Counted from the stretch's first letter, positions 10,237 through 20,955 are shown. The stretch: 64,000 nucleotides of DNA from Rheinheimera sp. 1928-s (GCF_029269265.1 NZ_JARIXP010000005.1:403381-467380); one strand, 5' to 3'. The notes: generated from the letters alone by a model not told the origin. A program made the numbers and translations.

Positions 10237-11004
10237 ATGAGCTTTACCGAATTACTTCAGCCTATACATCAATTTTTACAGTGTGAAACGCCGGACAGCT
10301 GGTTAGTGGAAGCACAAAAGCCAGAGCGTTTGGCTGTGTTATTACAGGACCATTTGATCTGTGAATTAAAAGCGGCTCAAACCGCTATGTATCTGTTGCG
10401 CCGTTATGCTTGTGATAAAGACAGCTCTTTAACTTTACTGAACTGGCTAAAGCCTTTTGAAGATTTTGCTTATCGTTTTGATGGGGATATTCAAAGTTTA
10501 AAGCAGGCTGAAAAACTGAATAAAAGCATTATAGGCCGTTCTGATTTTGCGCACTCTGATCGTATTATCGATCGCATGGTGCTGTTAATTCGCGAAGAGT
10601 TGCATCATTTTTGTCAGGTGCTGGAGATTATGCAGGCGCGTGGCATTCCTTACGAAAATATTAGCGCCAGTCGTTACGCCAAAACCCTGATCCAAAACTG
10701 CAAAACCCATGAACCACAAATTCTGATCGATAAACTGATATGTGGTGCTTATATCGAAGCCCGCTCCTGTGAGCGTTTCGCCAAGCTGGCAGAATTTGTT
10801 GACCCGGAGTTAGCCAGCTTTTATACCTCTTTACTTCGCTCAGAAGCACGGCATTTTGCCGATTATCTGGAATTGGCTCAGGTGATCTCCAAATCTGATA
10901 TTACCGAACGGGTTCGCTTTTTTGGCAAACTGGAAGCAGAGCTGATTTCAAGCCCGGATGCGGATTTTAAGTTCCATAGCGGTGCCCCCATTACGGCCAT
11001 TTAA
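10237..11004 (+). CDS. miaE: tRNA-(ms2io6A)37 monooxygenase, MiaE
   Basis: Diiron hydroxylase that converts ms2i6A37 of tRNA to ms2io6A37. It has 255 residues. The carboxylate-bridged diiron ligands of the ferritin-like fold are readable: Glu43 (CELKAAQ), Glu121/His124 (EELHHF), Glu174 (IEARSCERF) and Glu203/His206 (SEARHF). The start is the ATG 13 bp after the lpxH stop; an upstream extension would lie inside lpxH. Probably in the ppiB-lpxH-miaE operon. Confidence 0.93.
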   Translation: MSFTELLQPIHQFLQCETPDSWLVEAQKPERLAVLLQDHLICELKAAQTAMYLLRRYACDKDSSLTLLNWLKPFEDFAYRFDGDIQSLKQAEKLNKSIIGRSDFAHSDRIIDRMVLLIREELHHFCQVLEIMQARGIPYENISASRYAKTLIQNCKTHEPQILIDKLICGAYIEARSCERFAKLAEFVDPELASFYTSLLRSEARHFADYLELAQVISKSDITERVRFFGKLEAELISSPDADFKFHSGAPITAI

Positions 11005-11179
11005 GGTCGTTATTTCTCGCCATTTAAACCTCTGTATATGCTGCTCTGATCCAGCTTTGCTCTGCTTACTACAGATTTTCTGCTTTAAACTTGACGAACC
11101 TCGTTCTATTAGCCATAACAAAGGTAAGGGTTTGTGCTATACCCTGTAATGAACAACGTAGTAGCCAAGGATAACAACT

Positions 11180-11779
11180 ATGATTTTAAATCACTTATGG
11201 GGACTGTATGCCCATCCTAAAGAAGAATGGCATACGATAGACGCTCGTCACGAAAGTTTCAGATACAGTTTAATTCACATCCTGCTTATTGCCTTAATTC
11301 CTTCTCTTTGCGCTTATTATTCAGCAGTGCACATCGGCTGGAGCATTGGTGTGGGTGAACCTATACGTTTAACCGCAGAAAGCGCCATGATGCTTTCTGT
11401 CGCTATGTATATTGCTTTAATAGGTGGGGTGTTCGCACTGGCTTACCTGGCGCACTGGATGGCTCACACTTTTGGTTCCGAACCTACCTATACTCAGACA
11501 CTGGAATTAGCCTCTTACACCTCCACTCCACTTTTTATGGTAGGTTTTGCCGCTTTATTCCCTGAGCTTTGGTTTGTGATGCTAGTGGGTTTGGCAGGCT
11601 TAACCTATTCAGTGTATTTGTTGTATGTGGGTGTGCCTATTCTGATGCATATTCCTGAAGAACGTGGTTTTATCTACGCCAGCTCGGTCGTAACCACAGG
11701 TTTAATTCTGCTGGTTTGTGTAATGACTGCTACCGCTATTTTATGGAGTTCAGGTTTCGGTCCGGCTTTTACGCATTAA
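11180..11779 (+). CDS. Yip1-family inner-membrane protein
   Basis: 199 residues with about five hydrophobic helices (near 30-50, 70-95, 115-130, 133-152 and 170-190) and no catalytic motif. The family signature is a short N-terminal NHLWGLYAHPKEEW segment before the first helix. Function is unknown. SD AAGGA lies 8 bp upstream of the ATG. The 175 bp between miaE and this gene show no other gene. A strong shared terminator separates it from convergent purF. Confidence 0.85.
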   Translation: MILNHLWGLYAHPKEEWHTIDARHESFRYSLIHILLIALIPSLCAYYSAVHIGWSIGVGEPIRLTAESAMMLSVAMYIALIGGVFALAYLAHWMAHTFGSEPTYTQTLELASYTSTPLFMVGFAALFPELWFVMLVGLAGLTYSVYLLYVGVPILMHIPEERGFIYASSVVTTGLILLVCVMTATAILWSSGFGPAFTH

Positions 11780-11823
11780 CTTATTTTAAGATAGCATTCT
11801 CAAATCGCGGATTTCACAAAAGC

Positions 11824-11854
11824 AAAAAGGGCCAGTTAAAAACTGGCCCTTTTT
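11824..11854. terminator. Bidirectional terminator
   Basis: 14-bp perfect stem AAAAAGGGCCAGTT/AACTGGCCCTTTTT with loop AAA. It ends the Yip1 gene (+) and purF (-). Confidence 0.93.
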
Positions 11855-11879
11855 AATTCACAAGATTAGCTCTGACCGA

Positions 11880-13394
11880 TCAGTTGCCTTCGTTATGCAA
11901 ATCTAAACTTGCAGATAACTCGGCTTCTTTTTTGCGTTTGGACGCTTCATTGCGCTGTGCATCCAAACGATTCAGATATGCCTGATCTATGTCATTTGTC
12001 ACATAAACACCGTCAAAGACTGAAGTTTCAAAACGTTTTAACTCAGGGTTTTCAGAACGGACTGCGTCGACCAAATCCTCTAATGACTGGAAAATCAAAC
12101 CATCAGCACCAATGATTTTGCAGATACTGTCCACATCGTGACCATGAGCTATCAGCTCGTTGGCTGATGGCATATCAATACCATAGACGTTCGGGAAACG
12201 AATTTCCGGAGCAGCAGAGGCGAAATACACTTTTTTAGCGCCCGCTTCACGCGCCATATCGATGATTTGCTCTGAGGTAGTACCGCGAACTATAGAGTCA
12301 TCCACCAGCAAGACGTTTTTGCCTTTGAATTCCTGCCAAATAGCATTCAGCTTACGTTTGACGGACTTTTTACGCTCCCCTTGTCCAGGCATAATAAAAG
12401 TACGGCCAATGTAACGGTTTTTCACATAACCCTGACGGTAAGGTAAACCTAACTCATGTGCAATTTGCAAAGCTGCATCGTTACTGGTTTCAGGGATTGG
12501 GATCACTACATCAATATCTAAATGCGCCCATTCTCTTTTGATTTTTTCACCGAGCTTTTTACCCATGGCAACACGAGAGGCATACACAGACACATTGTCT
12601 ATGGTGGAGTCCGGGCGGGCAAAATACACGTATTCAAAAATACATGGCGCATAACTTGGGTTTTCAGCACATTGCTGGCTGAACAGTTCACCGTCTTCAG
12701 TGATATAGACAGCTTCACCTGGTGCCACATCACGCAGCACAGTAAAACCGTCAGCATCTAAAGCTACACTCTCTGAAGCCACCATATACTCTGTGCCAAG
12801 TGCAGTTTCACGTTTCCCCATCACCAGAGGACGAATACCGTTAGGATCGCGAAACGCCACTAAACCATGGCCAATGACCACAGCCACCACGGCGTAACCA
12901 CCACGAATTTTACGGTGTAAATTGGCAACAGCACGGAAAATATGGTCAGGATTGACGTGCATATCGGCATGAATATCCAGCTCATGAGCAAAAGCGTTTA
13001 ATAGCGCTTCTGAGTCTGAGTTGGTGTTGACATGACGACGGGCTGTACGGAATAGCTCGTCTTTTAACTCTTCAGAGTTCGTCAGATTACCGTTGTGCGC
13101 CAGCGCTATACCAAAAGGGCTATTGGTATAAAAGGGCTGAGCTTCGGCCGTACTGGCAGAACCCGCTGTTGGGTAACGCACATGGCCTATGCCCATATTG
13201 CCAGACAAACGCTGCATATGGCGGGCTTCAAATACGTCTTTCACTAAGCCATTGGCTTTGCGTAAGCGTAAGGTTTTGTTGTCTACTGTCACTATGCCGG
13301 CGGCATCCTGACCACGGTGCTGCAACACAGTTAAACCGTCGTACAACGCCTGATTGACCGGATACTTACCTACGATTCCAACAATACCACACAT
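11880..13394 (-). CDS. purF: Amidophosphoribosyltransferase
   Basis: Committed step of purine synthesis: PRPP plus glutamine to phosphoribosylamine. It has 504 residues (E. coli 505). Cys2 (MCGIVGIVG) is the Ntn glutaminase nucleophile; HVRYPTAG and AHNGNLTN belong to the glutaminase domain; [16 protein letters not shown] is the PRPP loop of the C-terminal domain. It follows cvpA by 20 bp and is the last gene of the folC-dedD-cvpA-purF run. No PurR-type palindrome was recognised upstream. Confidence 0.98.
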   Translation of the reverse strand: MCGIVGIVGKYPVNQALYDGLTVLQHRGQDAAGIVTVDNKTLRLRKANGLVKDVFEARHMQRLSGNMGIGHVRYPTAGSASTAEAQPFYTNSPFGIALAHNGNLTNSEELKDELFRTARRHVNTNSDSEALLNAFAHELDIHADMHVNPDHIFRAVANLHRKIRGGYAVVAVVIGHGLVAFRDPNGIRPLVMGKRETALGTEYMVASESVALDADGFTVLRDVAPGEAVYITEDGELFSQQCAENPSYAPCIFEYVYFARPDSTIDNVSVYASRVAMGKKLGEKIKREWAHLDIDVVIPIPETSNDAALQIAHELGLPYRQGYVKNRYIGRTFIMPGQGERKKSVKRKLNAIWQEFKGKNVLLVDDSIVRGTTSEQIIDMAREAGAKKVYFASAAPEIRFPNVYGIDMPSANELIAHGHDVDSICKIIGADGLIFQSLEDLVDAVRSENPELKRFETSVFDGVYVTNDIDQAYLNRLDAQRNEASKRKKEAELSASLDLHNEGN

Positions 13395-13414
13395 CGATTA
13401 TTTCCTCGCCACGC

Positions 13415-13903
13415 TTAGGGTCGCTGCATAAAACTGGAATGGGCTTTGATATATTCAAAAAACCATTCAATGATAAAACCAAATTCGGGTATTAGTTTGG
13501 ACGCTTGCCACCAGTCGGTTTGATCTGCGCTGGTAAAAGCATCCAGGAAAAATAACAACGCGCTGACCACCAGAACACCACGCAGGGCGCCAAAGATCAG
13601 GCCAAGTAATCTGTCTGTGCCGGATAAACCTGTAGATTCAACCAAACGGCCAATCAGGTAGTTAATTAAGGCACCAAGGATAAGAGTAGAAATAAACAGA
13701 ACAGCAATGGAGACCGCATTACGCACCAATGCGTCCTGCAATTCAGTGAAATAGGTTGCCAGATAGGGGTAATAATAACTGGCAACAAAAAAGGCCAGTA
13801 TCCAGATAATCAGTGAAACCGCTTCTTTGGCAAATCCCCGGACCAGACTGATGACAGTCGACAGGCCGATAATTGCCAGAATGGCATAGTCAATCCAAAC
13901 CAT
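13415..13903 (-). CDS. cvpA: CvpA-family membrane protein
   Basis: 162 residues, the same length as E. coli CvpA, with four hydrophobic helices (near 5-22, 28-48, 62-85 and 102-124). Family segments visible are [20 protein letters not shown] and the second-half [13 protein letters not shown]. Required in E. coli for colicin V production and linked to envelope homeostasis; mechanism unknown. It lies directly upstream of purF, as usual. Confidence 0.93.
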   Translation of the reverse strand: MVWIDYAILAIIGLSTVISLVRGFAKEAVSLIIWILAFFVASYYYPYLATYFTELQDALVRNAVSIAVLFISTLILGALINYLIGRLVESTGLSGTDRLLGLIFGALRGVLVVSALLFFLDAFTSADQTDWWQASKLIPEFGFIIEWFFEYIKAHSSFMQRP

Positions 13904-13962
13904 TTGCTACCAAAGGATGCTTAAGGACGGCGCGCATTCTACCAAAACACGCGCCTGAACAC

Positions 13963-14676
13963 CTAATTATTTTCGATAGGCTTAAAAGCGGTCAACTTCA
14001 GACCTTGAGTTCCGGTCAGCTGCTGTAGTTGAGGCAGTTTTTGTTCCAAGCGTTCTTTTTTCAATTCTGGGCCAACCACAACACTGACCATAGACTGGCC
14101 TTGAGCATTAGTGGTTGAACGGGTAAAGGTGGTAAAACCAGCATCTTTTAGTTTAGCGACTAAAGCAGTGGCGTTTTCCACTTTACCAAAACTGCCAACC
14201 CGCACTATCCATGCTGTTTCATTGAGTGCCGGATTCCCTTTCGATTCAACTGGTTGTTCTGCAACAGGCGCAGCAGCTGCGTTATTCACTGGCGCTAACG
14301 GGTTTTCAGTCGGCACAGGAATAGGATCTGTGCTTGTGCCGTCGGAAGGGTCTGCCACCATAGTTGCACTGTCTGCTGCAGCTTCGCTGCCTGGCGCGCC
14401 AGCAGTCACTTGCGCAAAGCTATTGTCAGGTAATCCTGCATCAGCAGCAGGCTCATTCACCGGAGTCGCCAATAATTCCTGCTGCTTTTCAGCTAATTGC
14501 TGTTTAGTGAACACCTGTTCCTGTTGCACTGTGGCAAATTCAGGACGTTCCGGAATAGCTTTAAATTCGTTTTTTACCACTTGTTTTTGCCCGTCCAGCA
14601 AATCAGGTAAAAAAACGATGGCAGCAATAATTAAAATACTGCTACCAATTAAGCGGTTTTTAAAGGCGCTGGTCAT
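13963..14676 (-). CDS. dedD: DedD-like SPOR-domain protein
   Basis: 237 residues: one N-terminal transmembrane helix (about 9-24), a long Pro/Ala/Glu-rich periplasmic linker, and a C-terminal SPOR domain (about 155-232, beginning AWIVRVGSFGKVENA). SPOR domains bind denuded peptidoglycan at the division septum, and DedD assists constriction in E. coli. Its ATG overlaps the folC stop (ATGA), so the two are translationally coupled. Confidence 0.92.
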   Translation of the reverse strand: MTSAFKNRLIGSSILIIAAIVFLPDLLDGQKQVVKNEFKAIPERPEFATVQQEQVFTKQQLAEKQQELLATPVNEPAADAGLPDNSFAQVTAGAPGSEAAADSATMVADPSDGTSTDPIPVPTENPLAPVNNAAAAPVAEQPVESKGNPALNETAWIVRVGSFGKVENATALVAKLKDAGFTTFTRSTTNAQGQSMVSVVVGPELKKERLEQKLPQLQQLTGTQGLKLTAFKPIENN

Positions 14677-15953
14677 ACATCTGTCTCCTTTTGCAGCGCT
14701 AGAACTGCCGACACTGTAACAAAAGAGCCGAAAATCACCAATAAATCATTAGCCTGCAAAGACAACAGCGCTTTTTGGTAACCCGACTCTAAATCTGAAT
14801 AACAGGAATAGCTGCATTGTGTTGGCAACTGCTCCAACAGCATATTCGCCGAAGCACCACGAGCACCAGGTAAGTCCACCAGATGCCAGCGATCCGCGAG
14901 TTGGTGGAAAGGTGCCAAACTTTGCTGTATATCTTTGTCTTTTAACATCCCCACCAGCAGATGCACCCGAGCATAACCTGCTTTGATGAACTGAAGCTGA
15001 GCCGCCAAATAACCGGCAGACTGCGGGTTGTGCGCTACATCCAATAAAATACCAGGAGTCTTGCTTAACCAATGCATACGTCCGGGCAAACTCAACTCAG
15101 CCAGAACCTGGCTAGCTTGTTGCTGTGAAGGTAACAAAGCTAAAGCTTCCAGAGCAGTAAAAGCAGTCGCTATATTCTGCAGCGGGACTGCGGTCAGAGG
15201 TAGAGCCTCTAAACGGCTCTGTACACCTTGCCAATGAAAACCCGAGTCTGTAATGCTGTAATGGTAATCCGCATTAATACAAAGCAGTTGGGCCTGAATA
15301 TCCTGACTGTACTTCAGTACCGACTGTGGAATATCGGTTTCACCTACCACAGCAGGCTTGTTTGTGCGAAACACACCGGCTTTTTCGCGACCAATGCTTT
15401 CACGATCCGGCCCTAAATAATCCTGATGATCTAAATCGACTGTGGTCAGAATACTTAAATCCGGCTCAATGATATTAGTTGCATCCAGTCGACCACCTAA
15501 ACCCACTTCAATCAGGCAAAGATCGGGTTGCTGTTGTTTCAACAGATAAAAAGACGCCAGCGTGGTGAACTCAAAATAGGTCAGCTCTATGTCGCCACGC
15601 AATTGCTCGATAAAAGCAAAAGCTTCACACCAAAGGCTGTCAGCTACATCTTCACCGTTGATACGTAAGCGCTCGTTAAACTGCAGCAGATGAGGAGAGC
15701 TGTACACACCGACAGACAAGCCCTGCACAGCGCAGAGCTGTTCAAGAGTACGGGCAGTAGTACCTTTGCCGTTGGTACCGGCGATCAGAATTTTTTTACC
15801 AGGCAGTAGATGCAAATCGGCACGCTGAGCGATGTTAAGCACCCGGCCCAATCCCAGTTCAATCTGATGTTGCGGATGTTTTTGTTCTATATAACAAAGC
15901 CAATCCGTCAGAGTCTGACAGGATTGGCTTGCAGGCGATAAAAAATTGGTCAT
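14673..15953 (-). CDS. folC: Bifunctional dihydrofolate / folylpolyglutamate synthase
   Basis: Adds glutamate to dihydropteroate and to folates. It has 426 residues (E. coli 422). Mur-ligase fold with P-loop GTNGKG (59-64), the EVGLGGRLDATN segment and TVDLDHQDYLG. Its ATG lies 9 bp after accD. An unusual long hairpin sits within codons 9-19 (15897-15930). Confidence 0.97.
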   Translation of the reverse strand: MTNFLSPASQSCQTLTDWLCYIEQKHPQHQIELGLGRVLNIAQRADLHLLPGKKILIAGTNGKGTTARTLEQLCAVQGLSVGVYSSPHLLQFNERLRINGEDVADSLWCEAFAFIEQLRGDIELTYFEFTTLASFYLLKQQQPDLCLIEVGLGGRLDATNIIEPDLSILTTVDLDHQDYLGPDRESIGREKAGVFRTNKPAVVGETDIPQSVLKYSQDIQAQLLCINADYHYSITDSGFHWQGVQSRLEALPLTAVPLQNIATAFTALEALALLPSQQQASQVLAELSLPGRMHWLSKTPGILLDVAHNPQSAGYLAAQLQFIKAGYARVHLLVGMLKDKDIQQSLAPFHQLADRWHLVDLPGARGASANMLLEQLPTQCSYSCYSDLESGYQKALLSLQANDLLVIFGSFVTVSAVLALQKETDV

Positions 15954-15962
15954 AACACCTTA

Positions 15963-16835
15963 TTAGGCGACGCGGTGTTCCTTGGCAGGAGCTGGCCATC
16001 GCATGAATTTAGCCACAAGTCGCGCAATTGTATCGCGCATTTGGCGGCGGTCAACAATCATGTCGATAGCACCGTGTTCCAGCAAGAATTCACTGCGCTG
16101 GAAACCTTCAGGTAATTTTTCACGTACTGTCTGTTCAATAACTCGGGGACCGGCAAAACCGATCAGAGCTTTTGGCTCACCAATGTTTAAATCGCCCAGC
16201 ATGGCCAGACTGGCAGATACACCACCCATAGTAGGGTCGGTCAGCACAGAAATATAAGGTAAACCTGCTTCACTCAGCTTAGCTAAAGCCGCGCTGGTTT
16301 TTGCCATTTGCATCAAAGACATCAAAGCTTCTTGCATACGGGCGCCACCGCTGGCTGAGAAACAGATAAAAGGCACTTTGTTTTCAATGGCGTATTCAAC
16401 ACCTTTGACAAACTTGGCACCTACTACAGACGCCATAGAGCCGCCCATAAACGCAAATTCAAATGAAGCCACAACCACTGGCATGCCCAATAAAGTACCG
16501 CGCATTACTACCATGGCGTCTTTTTCATTGGTTTCTTTTTGTGCCGCAACAATACGATCTTTGTATTTTTTGCTGTCTTTAAATTTCAGCAGATCCTGAG
16601 GTTCTAACTCAGCAGCCAGTTCAACCATACCACCGGTATCAAGGAAATTGTTTAAACGGTCTCTGGCACTGATACGCATATGGTTGTCGCATTTAGGACA
16701 AACACCTAAGTTCCGATCCAGTTCTGCCTTGTACAATACAGCTTCACAAGAGGTACATTTAGTCCAGACCCCTTCAGGAATATTACGACGGGACGAAGAC
16801 GAAGTTCTGGGCAGAATTTTTTCTAACCAACTCAT
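15963..16835 (-). CDS. accD: Acetyl-CoA carboxylase carboxyltransferase subunit beta
   Basis: Beta half of the carboxyltransferase that transfers CO2 from biotin to acetyl-CoA, forming malonyl-CoA. It has 290 residues (E. coli 304). The N-terminal zinc ribbon is complete: Cys27, Cys30, Cys46 and Cys49. The crotonase-fold core follows with [12 protein letters not shown] and [10 protein letters not shown]. First gene of the accD-folC-dedD-cvpA-purF run, separated from truA by a terminator. Confidence 0.97.
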   Translation of the reverse strand: MSWLEKILPRTSSSSRRNIPEGVWTKCTSCEAVLYKAELDRNLGVCPKCDNHMRISARDRLNNFLDTGGMVELAAELEPQDLLKFKDSKKYKDRIVAAQKETNEKDAMVVMRGTLLGMPVVVASFEFAFMGGSMASVVGAKFVKGVEYAIENKVPFICFSASGGARMQEALMSLMQMAKTSAALAKLSEAGLPYISVLTDPTMGGVSASLAMLGDLNIGEPKALIGFAGPRVIEQTVREKLPEGFQRSEFLLEHGAIDMIVDRRQMRDTIARLVAKFMRWPAPAKEHRVA

Positions 16836-16888
16836 AGTTGTTCCTTGGTATCGCAGCAGGGCTTGAGCCCAAACTTAGTTTATTGTGT

Positions 16889-16921
16889 AAAAAAGCGCCG
16901 ATCATGCGGCTAACGGCGCTT
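16889..16921 (-). terminator. Terminator of truA
   Basis: On the minus strand, AAGCGCCG/CGGCGCTT with a 13-nt loop and a following T6 run, about 50 bp after the truA stop. Confidence 0.85.
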
Positions 16922-16970
16922 ATTAAAGCACAAAGCCATGATAGAACCTATAGCTAACTGGTCGTAGTTG

Positions 16971-17765
16971 TTAGCAAAAGCTGTCGGGCAAGAACAGCGG
17001 ACCCAGTGGCATTTTCGGGATACCAAAGTGTTCAGGGTAGTCCACATCCACCAGATACAAACCTTCGGCTTTAGCCGTTGCTGCTGCTAAAGTCCGATCT
17101 TTCGCCGCCAGCAATTCTGCTATCCATTGTGGCTCTTTTAAGCCCATTCCTACCTGTAACAAACTGCCGGTGATATTGCGTACCATATGGTGCAAAAAGG
17201 CATTGGCTTTAATATCCAGCACAATAAACTGCCCTACCCGGCTTAAATGCAGATGCATCAGATTACGGAATGGGCTGTGCGACTGACACTGGATAGCACG
17301 AAAGGAGGTAAAATCATTTTCACCCAGTAAATGGACAGCGGCTTGCTGCATCAGTTCAATATTCAAATCCTGATGATAATGACTTAAGCCTGCGCCCAAA
17401 ATGGCAGGCCTGAATTTATTGTTGTAAATCACATAACGGTAACGACGGGCTGTGGCAGAAAAGCGGGCATGAAAATCATCTGAAACTTGTTTTGCCCAGC
17501 GTACGGCTATGCCATCTGGCAGATTGGAGTTGGCCCCCATTATCCAGGCGCGCATATCACGGTTGGCATCGGTATCAAAATGCACCACCTGACCGGTCGC
17601 ATGCACACCGGCATCAGTGCGGCCAGCGCAGGACAATTCGATCGTCGCATTAGCAACTTTGGATAACGCAGCTTCCAGATGACCTTGTACGCTTGGCACT
17701 TCACGTTGCCTTTGCCAGCCAAATAAACCTACACCGTTGTATTCGATACCTAACGCAATTCGCAT
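16971..17765 (-). CDS. truA: tRNA pseudouridine(38-40) synthase
   Basis: Forms pseudouridine at positions 38-40 of the tRNA anticodon arm. It has 264 residues with this start. The catalytic Asp51 lies in [20 protein letters not shown] lies 5 bp before the ATG at 17765; the two ATGs further upstream (17777, 17780) have no ribosome-binding sequence, so the shorter form is preferred. Between fimV and accD, as in pseudomonads and relatives. Confidence 0.95.
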   Translation of the reverse strand: MRIALGIEYNGVGLFGWQRQREVPSVQGHLEAALSKVANATIELSCAGRTDAGVHATGQVVHFDTDANRDMRAWIMGANSNLPDGIAVRWAKQVSDDFHARFSATARRYRYVIYNNKFRPAILGAGLSHYHQDLNIELMQQAAVHLLGENDFTSFRAIQCQSHSPFRNLMHLHLSRVGQFIVLDIKANAFLHHMVRNITGSLLQVGMGLKEPQWIAELLAAKDRTLAAATAKAEGLYLVDVDYPEHFGIPKMPLGPLFLPDSFC

Positions 17766-17915
17766 TCTGACTCCCATCATTTAGGGGCGGAAGTATAACT
17801 CAGCCCTAGCAGGAAACTCACGAATTTTAACGGTTACAAGCGACGCTCGGTATTAAAAACAGAAGCATGATGTGGTTTTGTGGCGACATGAGGTCACTAT
17901 GACATGGAAAACTGA

Positions 17916-17941
17916 AGGGTCAGAGTCTTGACTCTGACCCT
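17916..17941. repeat. GGGTCAGA palindrome abutting fimV
   Basis: Perfect 12-bp arms AGGGTCAGAGTC/GACTCTGACCCT around TT, 5 bp after the fimV stop. No T-tract follows on the minus strand. It shares the GGGTCAGA core with the palindrome at 7372-7428. Confidence 0.85.
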
Positions 17942-17946
17942 GTGAT

Positions 17947-20900
17947 TTACAGCTGGTCTTTTAAGCTTTGAGCTTCTTGCTTGATATGCTCAGGCGCGGT
18001 AGAACTTAATACTTTATCGATCAGATGTTCAGCACCATCCTGCTCACCAATTTCGATATAAGCACGAATTAAATCCAAATCGGCAGCAAAACCCTGCTCA
18101 GCCGGATCCAGTTCAGGTTCGTGTTGTGCGGCAATAAAATCCTGATAATCCTCCAGCCCAACATCAATATTGCGTACAGGATTTTGAGTCAGTTGCGGCT
18201 CATCTTCAGAATCGTCCAGTAGTTTATCCAGCGCCAGTAATGAAAATGCCAAATCATCAGATGGAGTGCTCTGCTGTACTTCAGCTTCTGCTTGCGGTAA
18301 CGGTTCGTTCTTTGTTGCTGTGTCAGCTTTATCCAGAGCTAACTCGGATAACACAGCATCAGCTATATCTTCATCTGCCAGCCTGACTTCAGCATCAGTT
18401 TGAGCATAATCTGCCAACAACGCATCAAAGTCTGTGTCATCTAAAGCTTCAAGTTCTGACGCAATGTCGTTATTGGCCTGTTGGGTGTCATGCGATATCA
18501 CTTCGGACTCTGCGGTGTCCTCAATGTCCTGTTCCAGTTCAAGATCATCATCTGTGTCTTCAACAGAACCTGCTTCATCAGAAAACTCCAGATCCGGGTA
18601 TTCTTCTAATACTTTGCTTGGGTTCTCCACTGACAAGGTGGCAGCAGATACACGACTGACACTTAAATCTTCCTGCAGATCAAGATCAGGCACCGACTCG
18701 CCAGATGGCTGCTCGACAGCCTGATCAGTCAGCTCCAGCCATGCCTCATTATTGGCTTCAACGTCGTCTGATATCTCATCAACACGTTGTGCAGCGTCGT
18801 TATCTGATACTTCAGGCTGTATCTCTTCTGGCCTATCAATTTCATCCACAGCCAGATCATCTGAGTCTGCGGCTAAGACTTGATCCGGTGTCGCATCTGT
18901 ATGTTCTGACAGGCTTGCGGTCTGCTCATCAGCCAGAATCTCACTTTCAGGTTCTAGTTCGTTGATAAGCTCTGCTAAATCGCCATGATCTGCGTGAAAA
19001 TGTGCAGGCATAGCTGTTGATTGCTCTTCTGCTGGCTCATCGGATAACAACAAAGCAACATCACCAGGGCTCAGCGGGTAATCATCCTCGTCAAATTCCA
19101 GAGTCGTTTCAACACCATCTTGTGTTTCAGGCTCAAGATCTGGTTCATCAGTCAGATTAAAAGCATCAGGTTCAGGCTCACTTACCTTCTCTGTATTTGC
19201 ACTGTCAGGCCAGTTGGTTGTGCCATCCAGTAAAGCATCAATATCAATATCGCTTTCATCTTCAGTCGATAATGGCTCTGAGATGGATAATTCTTCATCA
19301 GCAAGTGATTCGGCAAATTCATCCAGCTCTGAGCTGTCAAAATGAGGTTGCTCTGGCATCAGATCCTGTACGTCTGCAGCCTCTTCAACTGGCACTTCCG
19401 GGGATCGGTCAGATATCACTTCTTCAGCTTGAGGCGCTTCGTTTGTCACCACCAATTCATCCAGCAGGGAATCAAAGTCGACTTCTTCAACTTCTTCTAT
19501 TTCATCCAGATTGAACTCATCTGTTTCGTCGGAAACCTTATTACTTACAGCAAAAGTGTCGCTATCTGGTTCATCCAGTTCAATTTCTTCAATCAGTTCA
19601 TCCTGTTCATCGTCAGTCTGCTCTGCTTGTTTTTGCTCTTCCGCTAACTGCTCAGCGACAGCCTGAGCGAATATATCATCAGGGTCATCCAATTCAGGTT
19701 CTTCATCAAACAGAGCGGATAAATCAGCGCCAGATAAAATATTATTTGGATCAAAATCTTTGGCTGGCGCTTTTGTCGGTTGATCCAACAAATCATCCAG
19801 CAGCTCATCATCCATTGAACTGGCGTCGAGTAAATCTTTGCTGTCCAGCAAGTCATCGTCATTCATCAGAATGTCGTCAAACTCATCTGCTCTGGTATCC
19901 AGTAACATATCATCATGTAAATCAATAGGTTCATCATCCAGTCGTATACCTTGGCTGCCAGTATCCAACAAAGATTCATCCAGCGTCATCAGACTGCTTT
20001 CGTCAAAATCCAGACTTTCATCTAAAGGAGGTAAGGGCGAACGATAGCCTGATTCTTGCTGAGGCACTGCTGTAGCAGCACTGACTATTTGCTCTGATTT
20101 TCTGGTCCGTCGTTTAATCCAGCCCAATACCGCAAACAACACAAATAAGGTCGGTAATGTGGCTAATAACACCCAGGTCAAACTACTGGAGGAAATATTT
20201 TGCCACAGCTCGGCAAAACTTGTCCCTTGCTGCTCCCGCTCAATCTGGGCCTTTTGTTGTGCCAACATTTCAGCCTGCTGTGCTACTAACAACTGCAATT
20301 GTTGCTGAATTTCGCTGTCTTTATCGACCTGAGACTTCATCAGCAGCATTTGGTCAGCCAACTGATCCAGCTTATCTTTTAGTGCAGTGTTGTCCGCCAG
20401 CACAGCTTCGACTGTAATTTTTGATTCCGCTAGTTTGCTTTGCAGATCAAGAAGTTGTCCCTTTTGTTGCCCTTCAACGCGGCTCAATTCCTGCTTAATT
20501 TCCTGCTTGGCTTTATCCACGTCTTTTTGCTGTGCAGTGTTTATACCTTGTTTCACTTTGGCTGCTGCTGCGGCACGCACTCTGTCAGCCCAGATCCGGT
20601 CGTCTTCTTCCGACTTACGTTGCGCCTCTACGGCATCAACCTGCATGATTTCATCCACATTAGGAATAGCCAGGAAAGAACCGACATTCAGATGGTTGAA
20701 GTTATCATCAAGGAAAGACTGAGGGTTTTTCAGATAGATGGCATGCATCACCTGATAAATATTTAAACCTGGATGTGGCCTTGCTTCTTCGGCAATACGC
20801 CATAAGGTATCGTTGGGAGTTAAAGGGCCTACCCGACTACGAGCCGGATTTTCGGTGCTTTTTGGGCCTTTAAGACGCAAGGTGGTATCTGCTGTGGCGT

Positions 20901-20955
20901 TAACACCGCAGATCTGCAACAGAATACTGAAAATAAGAAGCCCAACTAAACGCAT
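17947..20955 (-). CDS. fimV: FimV-like polar hub protein
   Basis: 1002 residues. Order: signal peptide (1-22); a LysM-like peptidoglycan-binding region (about 43-103, PLTPNDTLWRIAEEARPHPG); a coiled coil (about 120-250); one transmembrane helix near 260-282 followed by KRRTRK; a very acidic, low-complexity cytoplasmic region of some 600 residues; and a C-terminal FimV/TPR helix region (DLDLIRAYIEIGEQDGAEHLI). FimV/HubP organises the cell pole for type IV pili, flagella and chemotaxis. The ATG at 20955 has AAAGGA upstream; the longer reading begins before the signal peptide. Confidence 0.93.
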   Translation of the reverse strand: MRLVGLLIFSILLQICGVNATADTTLRLKGPKSTENPARSRVGPLTPNDTLWRIAEEARPHPGLNIYQVMHAIYLKNPQSFLDDNFNHLNVGSFLAIPNVDEIMQVDAVEAQRKSEEDDRIWADRVRAAAAAKVKQGINTAQQKDVDKAKQEIKQELSRVEGQQKGQLLDLQSKLAESKITVEAVLADNTALKDKLDQLADQMLLMKSQVDKDSEIQQQLQLLVAQQAEMLAQQKAQIEREQQGTSFAELWQNISSSSLTWVLLATLPTLFVLFAVLGWIKRRTRKSEQIVSAATAVPQQESGYRSPLPPLDESLDFDESSLMTLDESLLDTGSQGIRLDDEPIDLHDDMLLDTRADEFDDILMNDDDLLDSKDLLDASSMDDELLDDLLDQPTKAPAKDFDPNNILSGADLSALFDEEPELDDPDDIFAQAVAEQLAEEQKQAEQTDDEQDELIEEIELDEPDSDTFAVSNKVSDETDEFNLDEIEEVEEVDFDSLLDELVVTNEAPQAEEVISDRSPEVPVEEAADVQDLMPEQPHFDSSELDEFAESLADEELSISEPLSTEDESDIDIDALLDGTTNWPDSANTEKVSEPEPDAFNLTDEPDLEPETQDGVETTLEFDEDDYPLSPGDVALLLSDEPAEEQSTAMPAHFHADHGDLAELINELEPESEILADEQTASLSEHTDATPDQVLAADSDDLAVDEIDRPEEIQPEVSDNDAAQRVDEISDDVEANNEAWLELTDQAVEQPSGESVPDLDLQEDLSVSRVSAATLSVENPSKVLEEYPDLEFSDEAGSVEDTDDDLELEQDIEDTAESEVISHDTQQANNDIASELEALDDTDFDALLADYAQTDAEVRLADEDIADAVLSELALDKADTATKNEPLPQAEAEVQQSTPSDDLAFSLLALDKLLDDSEDEPQLTQNPVRNIDVGLEDYQDFIAAQHEPELDPAEQGFAADLDLIRAYIEIGEQDGAEHLIDKVLSSTAPEHIKQEAQSLKDQL

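Noticed and set aside
13904..13962. PurR operator before cvpA-purF
   Set aside because: No ACGCAAACG-type palindrome is present; the gap is inside a continuous leftward operon.
18434..20766. Many plus-strand open frames opposite fimV
   Set aside because: They arise from the low-complexity acidic codons of fimV on the other strand; none has a ribosome site or recognisable domain.
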